This document shows positions 52,858 to 61,955 of a stretch of 64,000 nt of DNA, piece by piece (position 1 is the stretch's first letter; each line of letters begins with the position of its first letter). Made by a program: the position numbers and the translations under genes. The notes under the pieces are model-generated. The model saw nothing but the letters and a program-made list of their open reading frames with translations, was not told the DNA's origin and did not search any database. The DNA is taken from positions 310,001 through 374,000 of the forward strand of contig CALLQI010000004.1 of assembly GCA_938014885.1 (NCBI GenBank), written 5' to 3'. The stretch is from an uncultured bacterium. Its GTDB lineage: Bacteria; Planctomycetota; UBA8742; UBA2392.

Positions 52858-52869
52858 GGCAGCAGAATA
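52858..52869 (-). promoter_or_regulatory. -10 box of a leaderless promoter (MarR gene)
   Basis: On the minus strand TATTCT (52864-52869) is followed by six bases and the ATG at 52857. Confidence 0.6.
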
Positions 52870-52960
52870 ACGAGCGCGCGGGCGGCTTGGCCACAAGTAT
52901 AACGCAATTATGAATCGGACCAACGAGGTCTACGTTGACCATTTCCGTACGGGATTGGAG

Positions 52961-55216
52961 CTACCGGTAACTGGGCAGCATAATCACGCCGAGGTCGGTG
53001 ACGGCTTCGGTGGCTTTGAAGACGATGCGGCGGTCGGGCGCGCTGTCGTCGCGGCTGTTACTCCAGAGATACAGCACCCAGATGCTGTCCGGCGCCAGCC
53101 AGGGGCTGTCGGTGTACATGTAGCCATGGTGATCGGTGTAGCGGCGGTTGGCCGTGTCGTACCAGGCGCCGTTCAACGCAAACCAGTACTGCGCATCGGG
53201 GTCGGTCACATAGTCCGCCATGCGATCAGGCAGGAACTCGGCCAGGTCAGGATTGGCGCGCGCTTTGATGCGGCCGCCCTCATCGGGGTTGTCGTAGTCA
53301 AACCAGGCGTGGTCGAGCGCACGGTAGTGGCCGTGCGCGACAGCGCCAACGCGAGTGTAGACCCCGGCCGCTTTCAGCGTGGGCTCGAGCCGCAGCAACT
53401 CCTGCGCCGCTTCGTCAAACTCGTAGGGAATCAGCGAGGCCTCAACCCAGGGCAGGCCCTCACCGTTGTCGCCGACGGCGCGGAAGGCCAGGCCGCGCAG
53501 GGCTGGCTTGGGCTGCAACTCGCCGCCTTGCAACGCTTGCCACAAGTCTTCCCCGTTCCAGGTCTCGCTCGAACCTCCCCAATCGGTTCGGTCCCGGCTG
53601 CCTTCCACACCACGAAACGCCCAGCTGCAACGGATCGCCCCGTAACTCTGCAGCGTGCGGCTGGTGGATTCCGACCAATACACCGGGCCCGGGCGTTGCC
53701 CGACGGCGTAGTTGCGAGGCTGCGAGACCGGAGTCTCGCTGTCACGGCTGTCGCTGGGCTGAAGCAGCAACCAGCGCGAGGCCGGCAGGGCGTCCACCGT
53801 GGGCGTCACCTCCCAACGCAACGGCGGCAAGGTCGACGGCGTGAACGTCCTCTGCAACACGAGCGTGTCCTGCTGCGGGATTTCCAGTGACTCAGGATCA
53901 GTGTGAAACAGCATCTGGTCTGTGAAGTACAGCAGCACCTGGGAACCCATGGCAACGTCCATGACCCAGCGGTCGCCGCGTCGCTCCATCGGCTTGAAGT
54001 CGCTCAACTCAAGGGCCTTGCTGCTGGCCGGCTCGATGCGGCAGATCATGGGCTCAAAGCCCTCCGGTGCCGCAAGCTGCATGCTGACGCGGCACATGTC
54101 CTTGGGGACCGCAAGTTCAGCTGGCGTCAGCAGCGAGCGCTGGCCGGGGTCTTCTGCTCGTTGGCTGGACTCTTGCACGTAGGCGGCGTACTCGGTTGTC
54201 ACGGGCAGCACTACCAGCTTGTCAGACCATTCCGGCGACTCAAAGTTTCCCGTGAACTCGACGCTGCCAGTGCCCCAGTAGGCCTCACGCAGCAATAGAG
54301 TGACGGTGGACTCGCGTCCCGCGTACACCACCGCGTAAACCCGGCCCTCGTCGGTGGCAAAGACCTGCCCGTTCTTGGCGCGCTTGTACGAGAACCCGCC
54401 GCTGCCACCGCGCCCACCGCTACCGCCGCCCAGGCCGACGGCTGAGCCTTCGCGCGGTCGGCTGCGCAACACTTCTTGCGGTGCGTAGCCGCGAGGGCGG
54501 GAAGCGAACTCACTGGGGCCGTGCGACACCCGCGGCCAGTCGTGAACCCAGGCCACGGGCGCACCTTCAGGGTCAGCCAGCCGGAAACAGATCACGCGCC
54601 GCCAGTACGGGGTGCGGACTTCCCCCACCAGCTGCTGGCCGCGCGCAACGTGAAATGTGTGGTGCAAGCCCCCGTAGAGACCGGCGTCGATCTCAAGCTC
54701 ATACTCACCGGGTTCAAGTCCGGTGCCGGCAAGTCCGATACAGCGAATCTCACCATCCTCGTATCGGCACGTGTCGCCCAGCCAGTAGCTTCCCAGTTTA
54801 CGAAACAGCTGCACGCGAACTGACGCTTCTCCCAAAGACGCGCCTTGGGCGTCGCGCAGTGCAAACACCGCCCGGGCGCCGCCGCGCCGCAGCAACTCGC
54901 CGTAGTCGGGCTGGTGCAGCGGCTCAATGATCGGCTCAGGCCCGGCGCGTTCGGGCGCAGGCGGGTCGCCCGCCGTGGAGCCGGTGACCGGGGCCGCCAG
55001 GTCAGCCCCGCGTTCGGCTACCGGGGCAGGCTGACTGCGGGCCTGCAGCGGCTCACTCTGTGGTGAGGCCGCCGACGACGACGGGCTGTTTGAGGGGGTG
55101 GCCCAGTCAAACTTGAGGTCGTTAGTCAGCACCCAGATGAATGCAAACCCGCCCGTCAGCAAGGCGAGCAGCAGGGCAATCAGCCGGATCCCGCGCGAAT
55201 TGTCCGAACGTGCCAT
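52961..55216 (-). CDS. Large membrane-anchored protein, paralog 1 of an unknown family
   Basis: A 751-residue protein. Residues about 10-35 are a membrane anchor (LIALLLALLTGGFAFIWVLT), followed by a Ser/Pro linker and a large extracytoplasmic part. Segments shared with the neighbour at 55267 include PDYGELLRRGGARAVFALRD, GLEPGEYELEID, RAVGDNGEGLPWVEASLIPY, GAWYDT and the ending PDRRIVFKATEAVTDLGVIM, then LPSYR. Beta-rich, carboxypeptidase-regulatory-like Ig repeats are likely, but no catalytic motif or known family is seen. A Gly-rich stretch lies near residue 265. A weak CACACT box is six bases before the ATG. The gene follows its paralog after 50 bp on the same strand. Confidence 0.7.
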   Translation of the reverse strand: MARSDNSRGIRLIALLLALLTGGFAFIWVLTNDLKFDWATPSNSPSSSAASPQSEPLQARSQPAPVAERGADLAAPVTGSTAGDPPAPERAGPEPIIEPLHQPDYGELLRRGGARAVFALRDAQGASLGEASVRVQLFRKLGSYWLGDTCRYEDGEIRCIGLAGTGLEPGEYELEIDAGLYGGLHHTFHVARGQQLVGEVRTPYWRRVICFRLADPEGAPVAWVHDWPRVSHGPSEFASRPRGYAPQEVLRSRPREGSAVGLGGGSGGRGGSGGFSYKRAKNGQVFATDEGRVYAVVYAGRESTVTLLLREAYWGTGSVEFTGNFESPEWSDKLVVLPVTTEYAAYVQESSQRAEDPGQRSLLTPAELAVPKDMCRVSMQLAAPEGFEPMICRIEPASSKALELSDFKPMERRGDRWVMDVAMGSQVLLYFTDQMLFHTDPESLEIPQQDTLVLQRTFTPSTLPPLRWEVTPTVDALPASRWLLLQPSDSRDSETPVSQPRNYAVGQRPGPVYWSESTSRTLQSYGAIRCSWAFRGVEGSRDRTDWGGSSETWNGEDLWQALQGGELQPKPALRGLAFRAVGDNGEGLPWVEASLIPYEFDEAAQELLRLEPTLKAAGVYTRVGAVAHGHYRALDHAWFDYDNPDEGGRIKARANPDLAEFLPDRMADYVTDPDAQYWFALNGAWYDTANRRYTDHHGYMYTDSPWLAPDSIWVLYLWSNSRDDSAPDRRIVFKATEAVTDLGVIMLPSYR

Positions 55217-55266
55217 GCGCAAAGTGTGCGCCGGGCCAAGGCGAATTGCTAATCAAAACAGCCCAA

Positions 55267-57495
55267 TCATTTGTAGCTGGGCAGCGTGATCACGCCGAGG
55301 TCGGTGACGCCTTCTGTGGCCTTGAACACGATGCGGCGGTCGGGCTTCAGGTCGTCTCGGCTTTCGCTCCACAGGTACAGCACGTAGACCTTGCCGGGCT
55401 CGAGCTTGCGTTCGTGCAGGACGTACCCGTGCTCGTGTGAGCGCATTCGGCTGTTGGTGTCGTACCAGGCCCCGTGCTTTGCGAACCACTCGCGTTGTTG
55501 GGGTTGGGTCAGCAGGCGGGCGGTTTCTTCGCCGATCAGGTTTTCGATGGCGGCCTCTCGGGCTTCGCCTTCCGTGGCCATGGCTTCGGCATGCTGCAGG
55601 TGATCGGCCTCGATGCGCGGGTGTGTGCCGCCCAGCGCGTCGCGGATGCCCTGGCAGAACTCGTCCTGTTCGTACTCGAGCAGCGTGCCCGAAACCCAGG
55701 GCAGGCCTTCGCCGTTTTCGCCCACGGCGCGCAGCGCCAGCATCGGCCGGACCTGCAGCGGTACCCCCGCCGCGGCCACTGCATCAAAGCCCTGCGCGAG
55801 GTCCAGGTCATGTTCCAGCCTGTACACCTTGGCGTCGTAGATCGTGAGGCCGTCTTCATCGACGCTGCTGCCCCCGCGCCGGGGCTTCATCAGTCGCGAG
55901 CCGCCGGACAACTCGGCCCTCAGTTGCACCTGCGACCAGGTGTCGCGCTTCTCAAACAGGCCGCCCCCCCAGGGTACGTCGACGAAGGATTCGCGGCCGG
56001 GCACGAACACGCCGCTCACCGTGGTGGGCTGGTTGCCGCGCTCGGCTTTGCCGTCGGCTTCCTCGAGGGGGTCAAGGGTCAGGGTCGTCGCGACCGGGAA
56101 AGCGCGCAGGGTGTGACCCAGCGCTTCGGTGCTAACGCGCATCACGGGCGCGACCACGACGCGGCTGTCCCGAACCAGGCCGCCCGCCGTGGGGTCCACT
56201 TCCCAGTACGGGGTGCTGAACCAGCGGCCGTCCGTGGCGCGGCACCGCAGGGTGCTGCGGGCTGACACATCCAGGAACCAGCCGTCGGCATGGGGCGTGA
56301 AGCGGTAGGTGCTGCTGCTGCCGACGGGCACGGCCTCAAGGAATGCGGGGACGTTGCAGTCCAGGGCGACCAGCAGGCGCGCGAGGCCGGGACTGATTTC
56401 ATCGTTCAGCGGGTCTGTGGCGCGCGGCAAGGGCTCAGCGGCCAGCAGGCTGCGGTGGCCGGGGTTCTCGTGCCCGCGCTTTTCCATGGGTTCCAGCAAG
56501 GCAGCAAAATCGGGGGGCGTGGGCAGCTCGACGGTGAAGTCGTCCCACTTTCCTTCTTCAAAGGTGCTGGTGACGCTGAACTCGGCCTGGCCCCAAAGCG
56601 CCTGATCCAGCTTGAACGTAACCGTGCCTTCGCGACCGACCACCACGCGCGCATACCAGCGTCCTGCGTCGGTGGCCTGCACCGCCTTCAGCGGGCCTTC
56701 CACGGCGCGGCCGCTGGGCGAAGTGCTCCAGAATCGGCCGCCGCCTGTGACCGGTTGTCCTGGCGGGCTGCGCAGCACACTGTCGGGGCGCGCGCGGCTG
56801 TCGTCGGCGCTTACTTCGGGGTACATCACCGACGGGCCGCCGCGCAGCCACGCCACCGGAGTGCCATCGGGGTGCGTGAATCGAAACGCGATGACGCGCT
56901 CGTACAGCGGCAGGGTCACGCGCTCGGTTCTGATTTCGCCGCGGGTGACGCTGAAGTCGTGGCGCAGCATGCCCCAGCGGCGCGATTCGCATTCCAGCGT
57001 GTAGTTGCCGGGCTCAAGGCCCGTGTAAGCGCCCCCGGCCACGCCGAGGCCTTGTGCGCGCAGCATGTTTTCGGTGTCGTCGCGGGTTACGTCTTCGGTG
57101 GTGCCGAACGCGCCGAGGCGGCGGTGCAGGCGCATGGCGCTGATTTCGCCCACGTCGATCCGCGCGCCGCGTGCGTCATACAGCTCAAAAGCAACCCTTG
57201 CGCCGCCGCGCCACAGCAGTTCGCCGTAGTCGGGCACGTGCAGCAGCAACTCGCGCGATGCCGGGGTCGGCGGCTGGTCAGTCGCAACCGGAGTTTCTTC
57301 GGTGGCAGGCAGGTGGCTGGCGGGCAGGGCAGGAGTATCCGGCCGGGCCTGCAACGGGCCACCGGAGGCGGGGGCCAATGCGCTATCAATGATGGTGTTG
57401 CCGGCGTTGACGGGGGCGGGGCGCGGGCGCAGCAGCCAAGCCGCAAGGGCAAGGGCCAGCACCAGCAGAAGGGCGATTGGCAGCAAGCGTTTCAT
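55267..57495 (-). CDS. Large membrane-anchored protein, paralog 2 of an unknown family
   Basis: A 742-residue protein with an N-terminal membrane anchor (LLPIALLLVLALALAAWLLR), a Pro-rich linker and a beta-rich body. It shares its whole layout with the 52961 protein: PDYGELLWRGGARVAFELYD, GLEPGNYTLECESR, RAVGENGEGLPWVSGTLLEY, HGAWYDTNSRMRSHEHGY and the ending PDRRIVFKATEGVTDLGVIT, then LPSYK. The C-terminal 100 residues are the best conserved. The frame is open about 85 codons further upstream, but the ATG at 57495 directly precedes the signal-anchor and is preferred. No family or enzyme motif is recognised. A gene duplication is the likely source of the pair. Confidence 0.7.
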   Translation of the reverse strand: MKRLLPIALLLVLALALAAWLLRPRPAPVNAGNTIIDSALAPASGGPLQARPDTPALPASHLPATEETPVATDQPPTPASRELLLHVPDYGELLWRGGARVAFELYDARGARIDVGEISAMRLHRRLGAFGTTEDVTRDDTENMLRAQGLGVAGGAYTGLEPGNYTLECESRRWGMLRHDFSVTRGEIRTERVTLPLYERVIAFRFTHPDGTPVAWLRGGPSVMYPEVSADDSRARPDSVLRSPPGQPVTGGGRFWSTSPSGRAVEGPLKAVQATDAGRWYARVVVGREGTVTFKLDQALWGQAEFSVTSTFEEGKWDDFTVELPTPPDFAALLEPMEKRGHENPGHRSLLAAEPLPRATDPLNDEISPGLARLLVALDCNVPAFLEAVPVGSSSTYRFTPHADGWFLDVSARSTLRCRATDGRWFSTPYWEVDPTAGGLVRDSRVVVAPVMRVSTEALGHTLRAFPVATTLTLDPLEEADGKAERGNQPTTVSGVFVPGRESFVDVPWGGGLFEKRDTWSQVQLRAELSGGSRLMKPRRGGSSVDEDGLTIYDAKVYRLEHDLDLAQGFDAVAAAGVPLQVRPMLALRAVGENGEGLPWVSGTLLEYEQDEFCQGIRDALGGTHPRIEADHLQHAEAMATEGEAREAAIENLIGEETARLLTQPQQREWFAKHGAWYDTNSRMRSHEHGYVLHERKLEPGKVYVLYLWSESRDDLKPDRRIVFKATEGVTDLGVITLPSYK

Positions 57496-57634
57496 GTTCG
57501 TTAGAACGCGGCGGGGGCGTCCAGGTTCGCTGGTTGGCGGCGGGCTGACGCGCGTTCGTGAAAGCGCAATGCCCCTTCGCGGATTCGAGCACAACACCCG
57601 TGCCCATGGGGTACACTTGAACCGGAGATTACCC

Positions 57635-59425
57635 ATGCGACTGCGCCTGCTGCTGCCGGCTTTGCTGGTGCCTTTCTTCGTGCACGTTGGGCCTGAACCC
57701 GCAGCAGCACAGGACCGCGCCGAATTCGCGTGGCACTGCCCCGAGTTCACGTTGCTGGTCTATGAGCGCGTCACCGCACCCGGCGACAATCGTTGGTCTT
57801 CCGACACCGCGCGCTACCTAGTGCCGCGCGGGCAGATCGACGCCGACGGCAACTGGCACACCGGCTACAGCGGCAAAGATGAAGTCGGCGAACTGGTGCT
57901 GCGGCTCGCATCCATCGTGCCGGGGAAAGCACCCGGCCGCACCAAAACCTGGACACGCGAGTTTGACAGCGCCGCCATCGTGCTCGGCCGCGATTGGCTG
58001 CCCGATCGCCTGCAAGTGACGGGCACCTACATCTCGACGCAAGACGGGATGGTGAAGTATCGCATCGAGGCCAAGGGCGAAGACCTTGAGGCCGCCGCGC
58101 CCTCCAAGGACCCGCATGCAGACCCGGACAAGCAGATCGGGCTGACCACCGCAGACCTGGAGTGCGAGTTCGACGCCGGCAAGGGTTGGCTGCGCCGGGT
58201 TCAAGGCACGGTGATGTGCCCCGGCACAGGGATCCCGCCGCCGCCCGGCCGGCAAGCCCCGGCGCGCGACATCAGTTTCGCGCTGAGCGAGCACACCACA
58301 CTGGCCGACCGCGCGGCCTTCGAGGCCGAAGTGAAGTCAGCCATCGCCGCCGGCCTGCGCCGTCTGGATGCCACGAAGCACGAATGGGACAAGCGCCCCG
58401 GACACGCCGCGCTGGCCGCGTACACGATGTTGCAGTGCGGGCGCAAGGCTACCGATCCGGCCGTCATGCAAGCGCTGGACTGCATGGTCCCGCCCGAGGG
58501 CAAGACGCCGTTCGTGCAGCAGTACCACGCAGCCGCACAGATCCTGGCGATTGAGGCCAAGTACATCGGCGACGAAGAACGCCGACAGGTGCTGGCGGGG
58601 CAGTCGCCCTCCGAGTTCCGGCGCGCGCTCAGCCAAACCGACCGCGCGCAGGTTGAGGCCGCGCTGGATTATCTCGCGCGCAGCCAGGTGACCGGGCAAA
58701 ACGGTGTTTGGTCGTACGGCGTGGGCATCGGCACGGCGCAGGTGCCGGACTTGAGCAACGGGCAGTTCGCGGTGATGGCGATGGCGGCAGCAGCGCGATG
58801 TGGCGTGGCGCTTCCGCAGGGGCTGGTGCGCGCGACGGGTGAAAGCCTGCTGACCTTCCAGCAGGCGCAAGGCCCGTTGCTGAAGCGCGCGCTGAGCCGC
58901 GACCGCAAGGGCAACTGGGTGCGCGCCAAAGAAGCCGTTCCGTGCCGCGGGTTCACGTATTACCAGCAGGGCCCGACGGCCGGCGCCACCTACGGCAGCA
59001 TCACCGGCGCCGGGGTGTGCTGCGCGCTGCTACTGCTGGACATGCATGAAGGCATGGACGACGAGCGCAAACGCGCCGAGTTTACCGGGACGAAGCCGAA
59101 GGAGTGGCGCGAGGCACTGACGGCAGCAGCGGAATCCGGCCTGGCCTGGCTCGAACGCAACTGGACCGTGAACGCCAACCCGCACTACGCGCACCTGACC
59201 CCAACGCACTATTGCTGCTACCTGTATTCGCTCGAGCGAGTGGGCGCGCTGGCGCAAACACAAGTGATAGGCCCGCACGAGTGGTACACCGAAGGTGCAA
59301 TGACGCTGTTGCAGAAGCAGAGCAAAGAAGGCGGCTGGGGCCAGTTCGAAGACACGGCCTTTGCATTGCTGTTCCTCAGCCGAGCCACAACCCCAACCCG
59401 AAGCAGCCCGATCACCGGCCGCTAG
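57635..59425 (+). CDS. Secreted terpene-cyclase-like (alpha/alpha toroid) protein
   Basis: A 596-residue secreted protein with a signal peptide (residues 1-26, ending GPEPAAAQDR). The N-terminal 230 residues are beta-rich and unassigned. The C-terminal 350 residues have helical repeats of the prenyltransferase/squalene-cyclase kind: AALDYLARSQVTGQNGVWSY, SNGQFAVMAMAAAARCGVAL, SGLAWLERNWTVNANPHY, TPTHYCCYLYSLERVGALA and LLQKQSKEGGWGQFEDTAFA. The Q/E-x-x-W-G units are those of the toroid. Catalytic DxDD of squalene cyclases is not seen, so an enzyme of terpene synthesis is unlikely. GGAG ten bases before the ATG supports the start. It is divergent from the paralog pair; its stop overlaps the stop of the TPR gene (CTAG). 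Confidence 0.72.
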   Translation: MRLRLLLPALLVPFFVHVGPEPAAAQDRAEFAWHCPEFTLLVYERVTAPGDNRWSSDTARYLVPRGQIDADGNWHTGYSGKDEVGELVLRLASIVPGKAPGRTKTWTREFDSAAIVLGRDWLPDRLQVTGTYISTQDGMVKYRIEAKGEDLEAAAPSKDPHADPDKQIGLTTADLECEFDAGKGWLRRVQGTVMCPGTGIPPPPGRQAPARDISFALSEHTTLADRAAFEAEVKSAIAAGLRRLDATKHEWDKRPGHAALAAYTMLQCGRKATDPAVMQALDCMVPPEGKTPFVQQYHAAAQILAIEAKYIGDEERRQVLAGQSPSEFRRALSQTDRAQVEAALDYLARSQVTGQNGVWSYGVGIGTAQVPDLSNGQFAVMAMAAAARCGVALPQGLVRATGESLLTFQQAQGPLLKRALSRDRKGNWVRAKEAVPCRGFTYYQQGPTAGATYGSITGAGVCCALLLLDMHEGMDDERKRAEFTGTKPKEWREALTAAAESGLAWLERNWTVNANPHYAHLTPTHYCCYLYSLERVGALAQTQVIGPHEWYTEGAMTLLQKQSKEGGWGQFEDTAFALLFLSRATTPTRSSPITGR

Positions 59426-60900
59426 ACCGGCATGGGCAGGCCGTGTTTGGTGCATACGCTGGCCATGGCTTCGCGGGCTTTCTTGAGCTCGTTGTTGTCG
59501 CCGTGGGCTTGCAGGGCCTCTATGCACTGGCGGTACAGCGGCGCGGCCTCATCCATGCGGCCCATGTCGGCAAGCAGCACGGCGTAGCGCCCCCGGTGCA
59601 CGGCCTGCACGTGCTGGTCCACGCCGGATTCCAGGTGCTTCAGGGCTTCGCGATAGGCCTGCTCGGACTCTGGCAGGCGCCCCTGCATGTGCAGCAGTTC
59701 GGCGTAGTTGCCGCCGTTGTGCCCGAGCATGCGCACGTCGCCGATCTTGCGCTGGGCCTCCATCACTTGCAGGTAACAGTCTTCGGCCTGTTTCAAGCGG
59801 CCCGAGCGCTTGTACAGCCCCGCCAGGTTCGCCAGCGCGGCTATCCTCAGGTTGGGCACATCCAATTCGTCCAGCAGTTGCAGCGATTGCAGCTGCAATG
59901 CTTCGGCCTGTTCAAAATCGCCCTTCATCCGCAGGCAGCCCGCGAGGTGTGTCAGCGCCCGCACTGCGTCATGCCGATTGCCGACGGCGCGAAAGCCTTC
60001 CCACGATTGCCGGGCCAGTTCCGCCGAGCGTGCCCAGTCGCCGATCGTGGTCAGGGTCATCGCGTAATCCAGCAGCGTGCCGGCCACACGGTCCGGGTCT
60101 TCGTGCTGCCGTGCCAGTGCCAGCGCTTCTTCGGCCAGTGCCTCGGCCTCGGGCATCCGGCGCGACTTTGCAAGCCAGAACATCAGGTGCCGTGCCCCCG
60201 TGTTGCGCCCCGAGATATTGCCGTGCGCCGCGTGCAGAGCCATGGATTCGCGCTGGCGGGCTTCGGCCTCAGCGGGGTCGCCCTTCACGTAGCGCATGAA
60301 GGCAGACACGCCCAGCGCAACTGCGCGTCCCACATCGTCGCCCAGCCGGGCATACAGCGCAATCGCGGCGTCTGCGATCGCGAGCGAGTCGTCCACCCGC
60401 CCGCGCGGCACGTAAAGGCTGGCCAATCGCAGGCCGATTTCGGCCGCAAGCGACTCCTCGCCCGCCTCAAGCGCTACAAGGCGCGCGGCTTCGTGGCTTG
60501 CGACGGCGTCGTTCTGGCGGGCCATCCGCTCAAGCGCGGCACCCAGCCGGAACAGCGCGCGGCTGCGTTGCGCGGGGGTCGCCGCAGCGTGGCTTTCGAT
60601 GCGGCGGCAAAGCCGGGCGGCTTCTTCGTCGCGATAGCGCTCGGCGGCGTGGCGGGCGGCGAGTTCCAGGTAAGCCAGCTCGCGCGTCGGCCACTGCGGC
60701 CCGGCCTCAGTGGCGAGCTGCGCGTGGTCAGCGAGTTCAAGGGCGGCCTCGGCACGCAGGGCGGGGCTGCCGCTGGTAAGCGCGTCGATGATGTCGCAGG
60801 CGTGGGCATGCAGTGCCGCGCGCGTGCTGGGCGGCTGCAACGCATAGGCCGCGTCACGCAACAAGGCGTGCCGGAACAGGTAGGCGAGCTCGGCAGGCAT
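59422..60900 (-). CDS. TPR protein resembling the C-terminal half of AAA/kinase-TPR regulators
   Basis: A 492-residue protein. The first 35 residues (ELAYLFRHALLRDAAYALQP) match the end of the AAA-type ATPase region of large signalling proteins (adenylate cyclase- or Ser/Thr kinase-linked, with a FRHALxxxxAY motif). About ten TPR units follow (RALFRLGAALERMARQNDAV; ALTHLAGCLRMKGDFEQAEA; NLAGLYKRSGRLKQAEDCYL). No kinase, cyclase or Walker motif precedes it: the next gene upstream is an ABC ATPase. It may be a gene fragment left after loss of the N-terminal half, or a stand-alone TPR protein. The start is unclear (60900 or 60909). Confidence 0.7.
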   Translation of the reverse strand: MPAELAYLFRHALLRDAAYALQPPSTRAALHAHACDIIDALTSGSPALRAEAALELADHAQLATEAGPQWPTRELAYLELAARHAAERYRDEEAARLCRRIESHAAATPAQRSRALFRLGAALERMARQNDAVASHEAARLVALEAGEESLAAEIGLRLASLYVPRGRVDDSLAIADAAIALYARLGDDVGRAVALGVSAFMRYVKGDPAEAEARQRESMALHAAHGNISGRNTGARHLMFWLAKSRRMPEAEALAEEALALARQHEDPDRVAGTLLDYAMTLTTIGDWARSAELARQSWEGFRAVGNRHDAVRALTHLAGCLRMKGDFEQAEALQLQSLQLLDELDVPNLRIAALANLAGLYKRSGRLKQAEDCYLQVMEAQRKIGDVRMLGHNGGNYAELLHMQGRLPESEQAYREALKHLESGVDQHVQAVHRGRYAVLLADMGRMDEAAPLYRQCIEALQAHGDNNELKKAREAMASVCTKHGLPMPV

Positions 60901-60956
60901 GGAGGGCATGAGTGGACCCACGATGCCCGATGCCGTGGCGCATGGGAAGCACGCTC

Positions 60957-61877
60957 TTACTCCTGCAAGCCGCGGCCGGCGATCTTGAGGAACACGTCTT
61001 CGAGTGTGCTGCGGCGGATCAGGGTCTCGGCGTCGGGCAGAAGTTGCATCGCGCGGCCCAGGACCTCGTCTCCGTTATCGACATACAGCAGCAGGCGGTC
61101 GTGGTGCTGTTCGAAGCGCTTGGCAAGCGATGTCAGTTGCTCGGGCGGCGCGGCGCCGGCGGGCAGGCCTACTTCCACCACGTGGCTGCTGACGTGCTGC
61201 TTGATCAGGTCGCGCGGGCGGCCCTGCGCCACGATGCGGCCCTTGTCCATGATGACCAGTGTGTCGCACAGCTGTTCGGCCTCGTCCATGTAGTGCGTGG
61301 TCAGGATCAGCGTGGCGTTGCGGCGCTTGAGATCGCGCAGGCGGTCCCACAGGTTCAGCCGCGCCTGCGGGTCCAGCCCGGTCGTGGGTTCGTCCAGCAC
61401 CACAAGCTCAGGGTTGCCCAGCAACCCGCGCGCGATCAGCGCCCGGCGCCGCATGCCGCCCGAAAGTTCACGGATGCGCGCGCCGGCCTTCTCGGTAAGC
61501 TGCGCGAATTCCAGCATCTCGTCGGCACGTGACGCCGCCTGTTGACGCGTCAAGCCATAGAAGCGAGCGAACACCGTCAGGTTCTCGCGTAGCGTAAGCT
61601 CTTCATCCAGGTTGTCTTCCTGCGACACCACGCCCAGCTTCTGCTTGATCACGCGGTCGTTGCGGCCGCCGGCGGCCTCATGCCCCAGTATCAGCAGGCT
61701 GCCGCTACCGACGGGTGACGCGCGGTAGATCATGCGCATGGTCGTGGTCTTGCCGGCACCGTTGGGGCCAAGAAAGCCGAAGCACACTCCGCGCGGGATG
61801 GTGAAGTCGATGCCGTCCACGGCCACAAAGTCGCCGTAACGTTTGCCCAGCCCGGTTGCAATCACGGCATTATCCAT
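60957..61877 (-). CDS. ABC transporter ATP-binding protein (NodI/DrrA-type), orphan
   Basis: A 306-residue ABC ATPase. Walker A FLGPNGAGKTTTMRMI, Q-loop GVVSQEDNLDEELT, signature IRELSGGMRRRALIARGLLG, Walker B LVVLDEPTTGLDPQ and H-loop LILTTHYMDEAE are intact. The sequence and C-terminal domain resemble NodI/DrrA exporters, which pair with an ABC-2 permease (NodJ/DrrB). No permease gene is next to it; the neighbour downstream is the TPR gene. The 60-bp gap upstream holds a TAAAAC box six bases before the ATG, close to the leaderless layout. The permease may lie elsewhere. Confidence 0.88.
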   Translation of the reverse strand: MDNAVIATGLGKRYGDFVAVDGIDFTIPRGVCFGFLGPNGAGKTTTMRMIYRASPVGSGSLLILGHEAAGGRNDRVIKQKLGVVSQEDNLDEELTLRENLTVFARFYGLTRQQAASRADEMLEFAQLTEKAGARIRELSGGMRRRALIARGLLGNPELVVLDEPTTGLDPQARLNLWDRLRDLKRRNATLILTTHYMDEAEQLCDTLVIMDKGRIVAQGRPRDLIKQHVSSHVVEVGLPAGAAPPEQLTSLAKRFEQHHDRLLLYVDNGDEVLGRAMQLLPDAETLIRRSTLEDVFLKIAGRGLQE

Positions 61878-61943
61878 GGTGTGGTTTTAGCAGCCCCGGC
61901 CTCAGCGGGCAGCCGCTGACTCTTGACCGGTGCCTCGCGGCGC

Positions 61944-61955
61944 TAGACTGACGGC
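61944..61955 (+). promoter_or_regulatory. -10 box of a leaderless promoter (GrpB gene)
   Basis: TAGACT (61944-61949) is followed by six bases and the ATG at 61956. A TTGACC at 61923-61928 could serve as -35 with a short 15-bp spacer. Confidence 0.65.

Noticed and set aside
59104..61293. Long plus-strand frame of over 700 codons
   Set aside because: It is antisense to the TPR and ABC ATPase genes, whose domains are clear. Its His/Gln/Arg-rich composition is typical of shadow frames.
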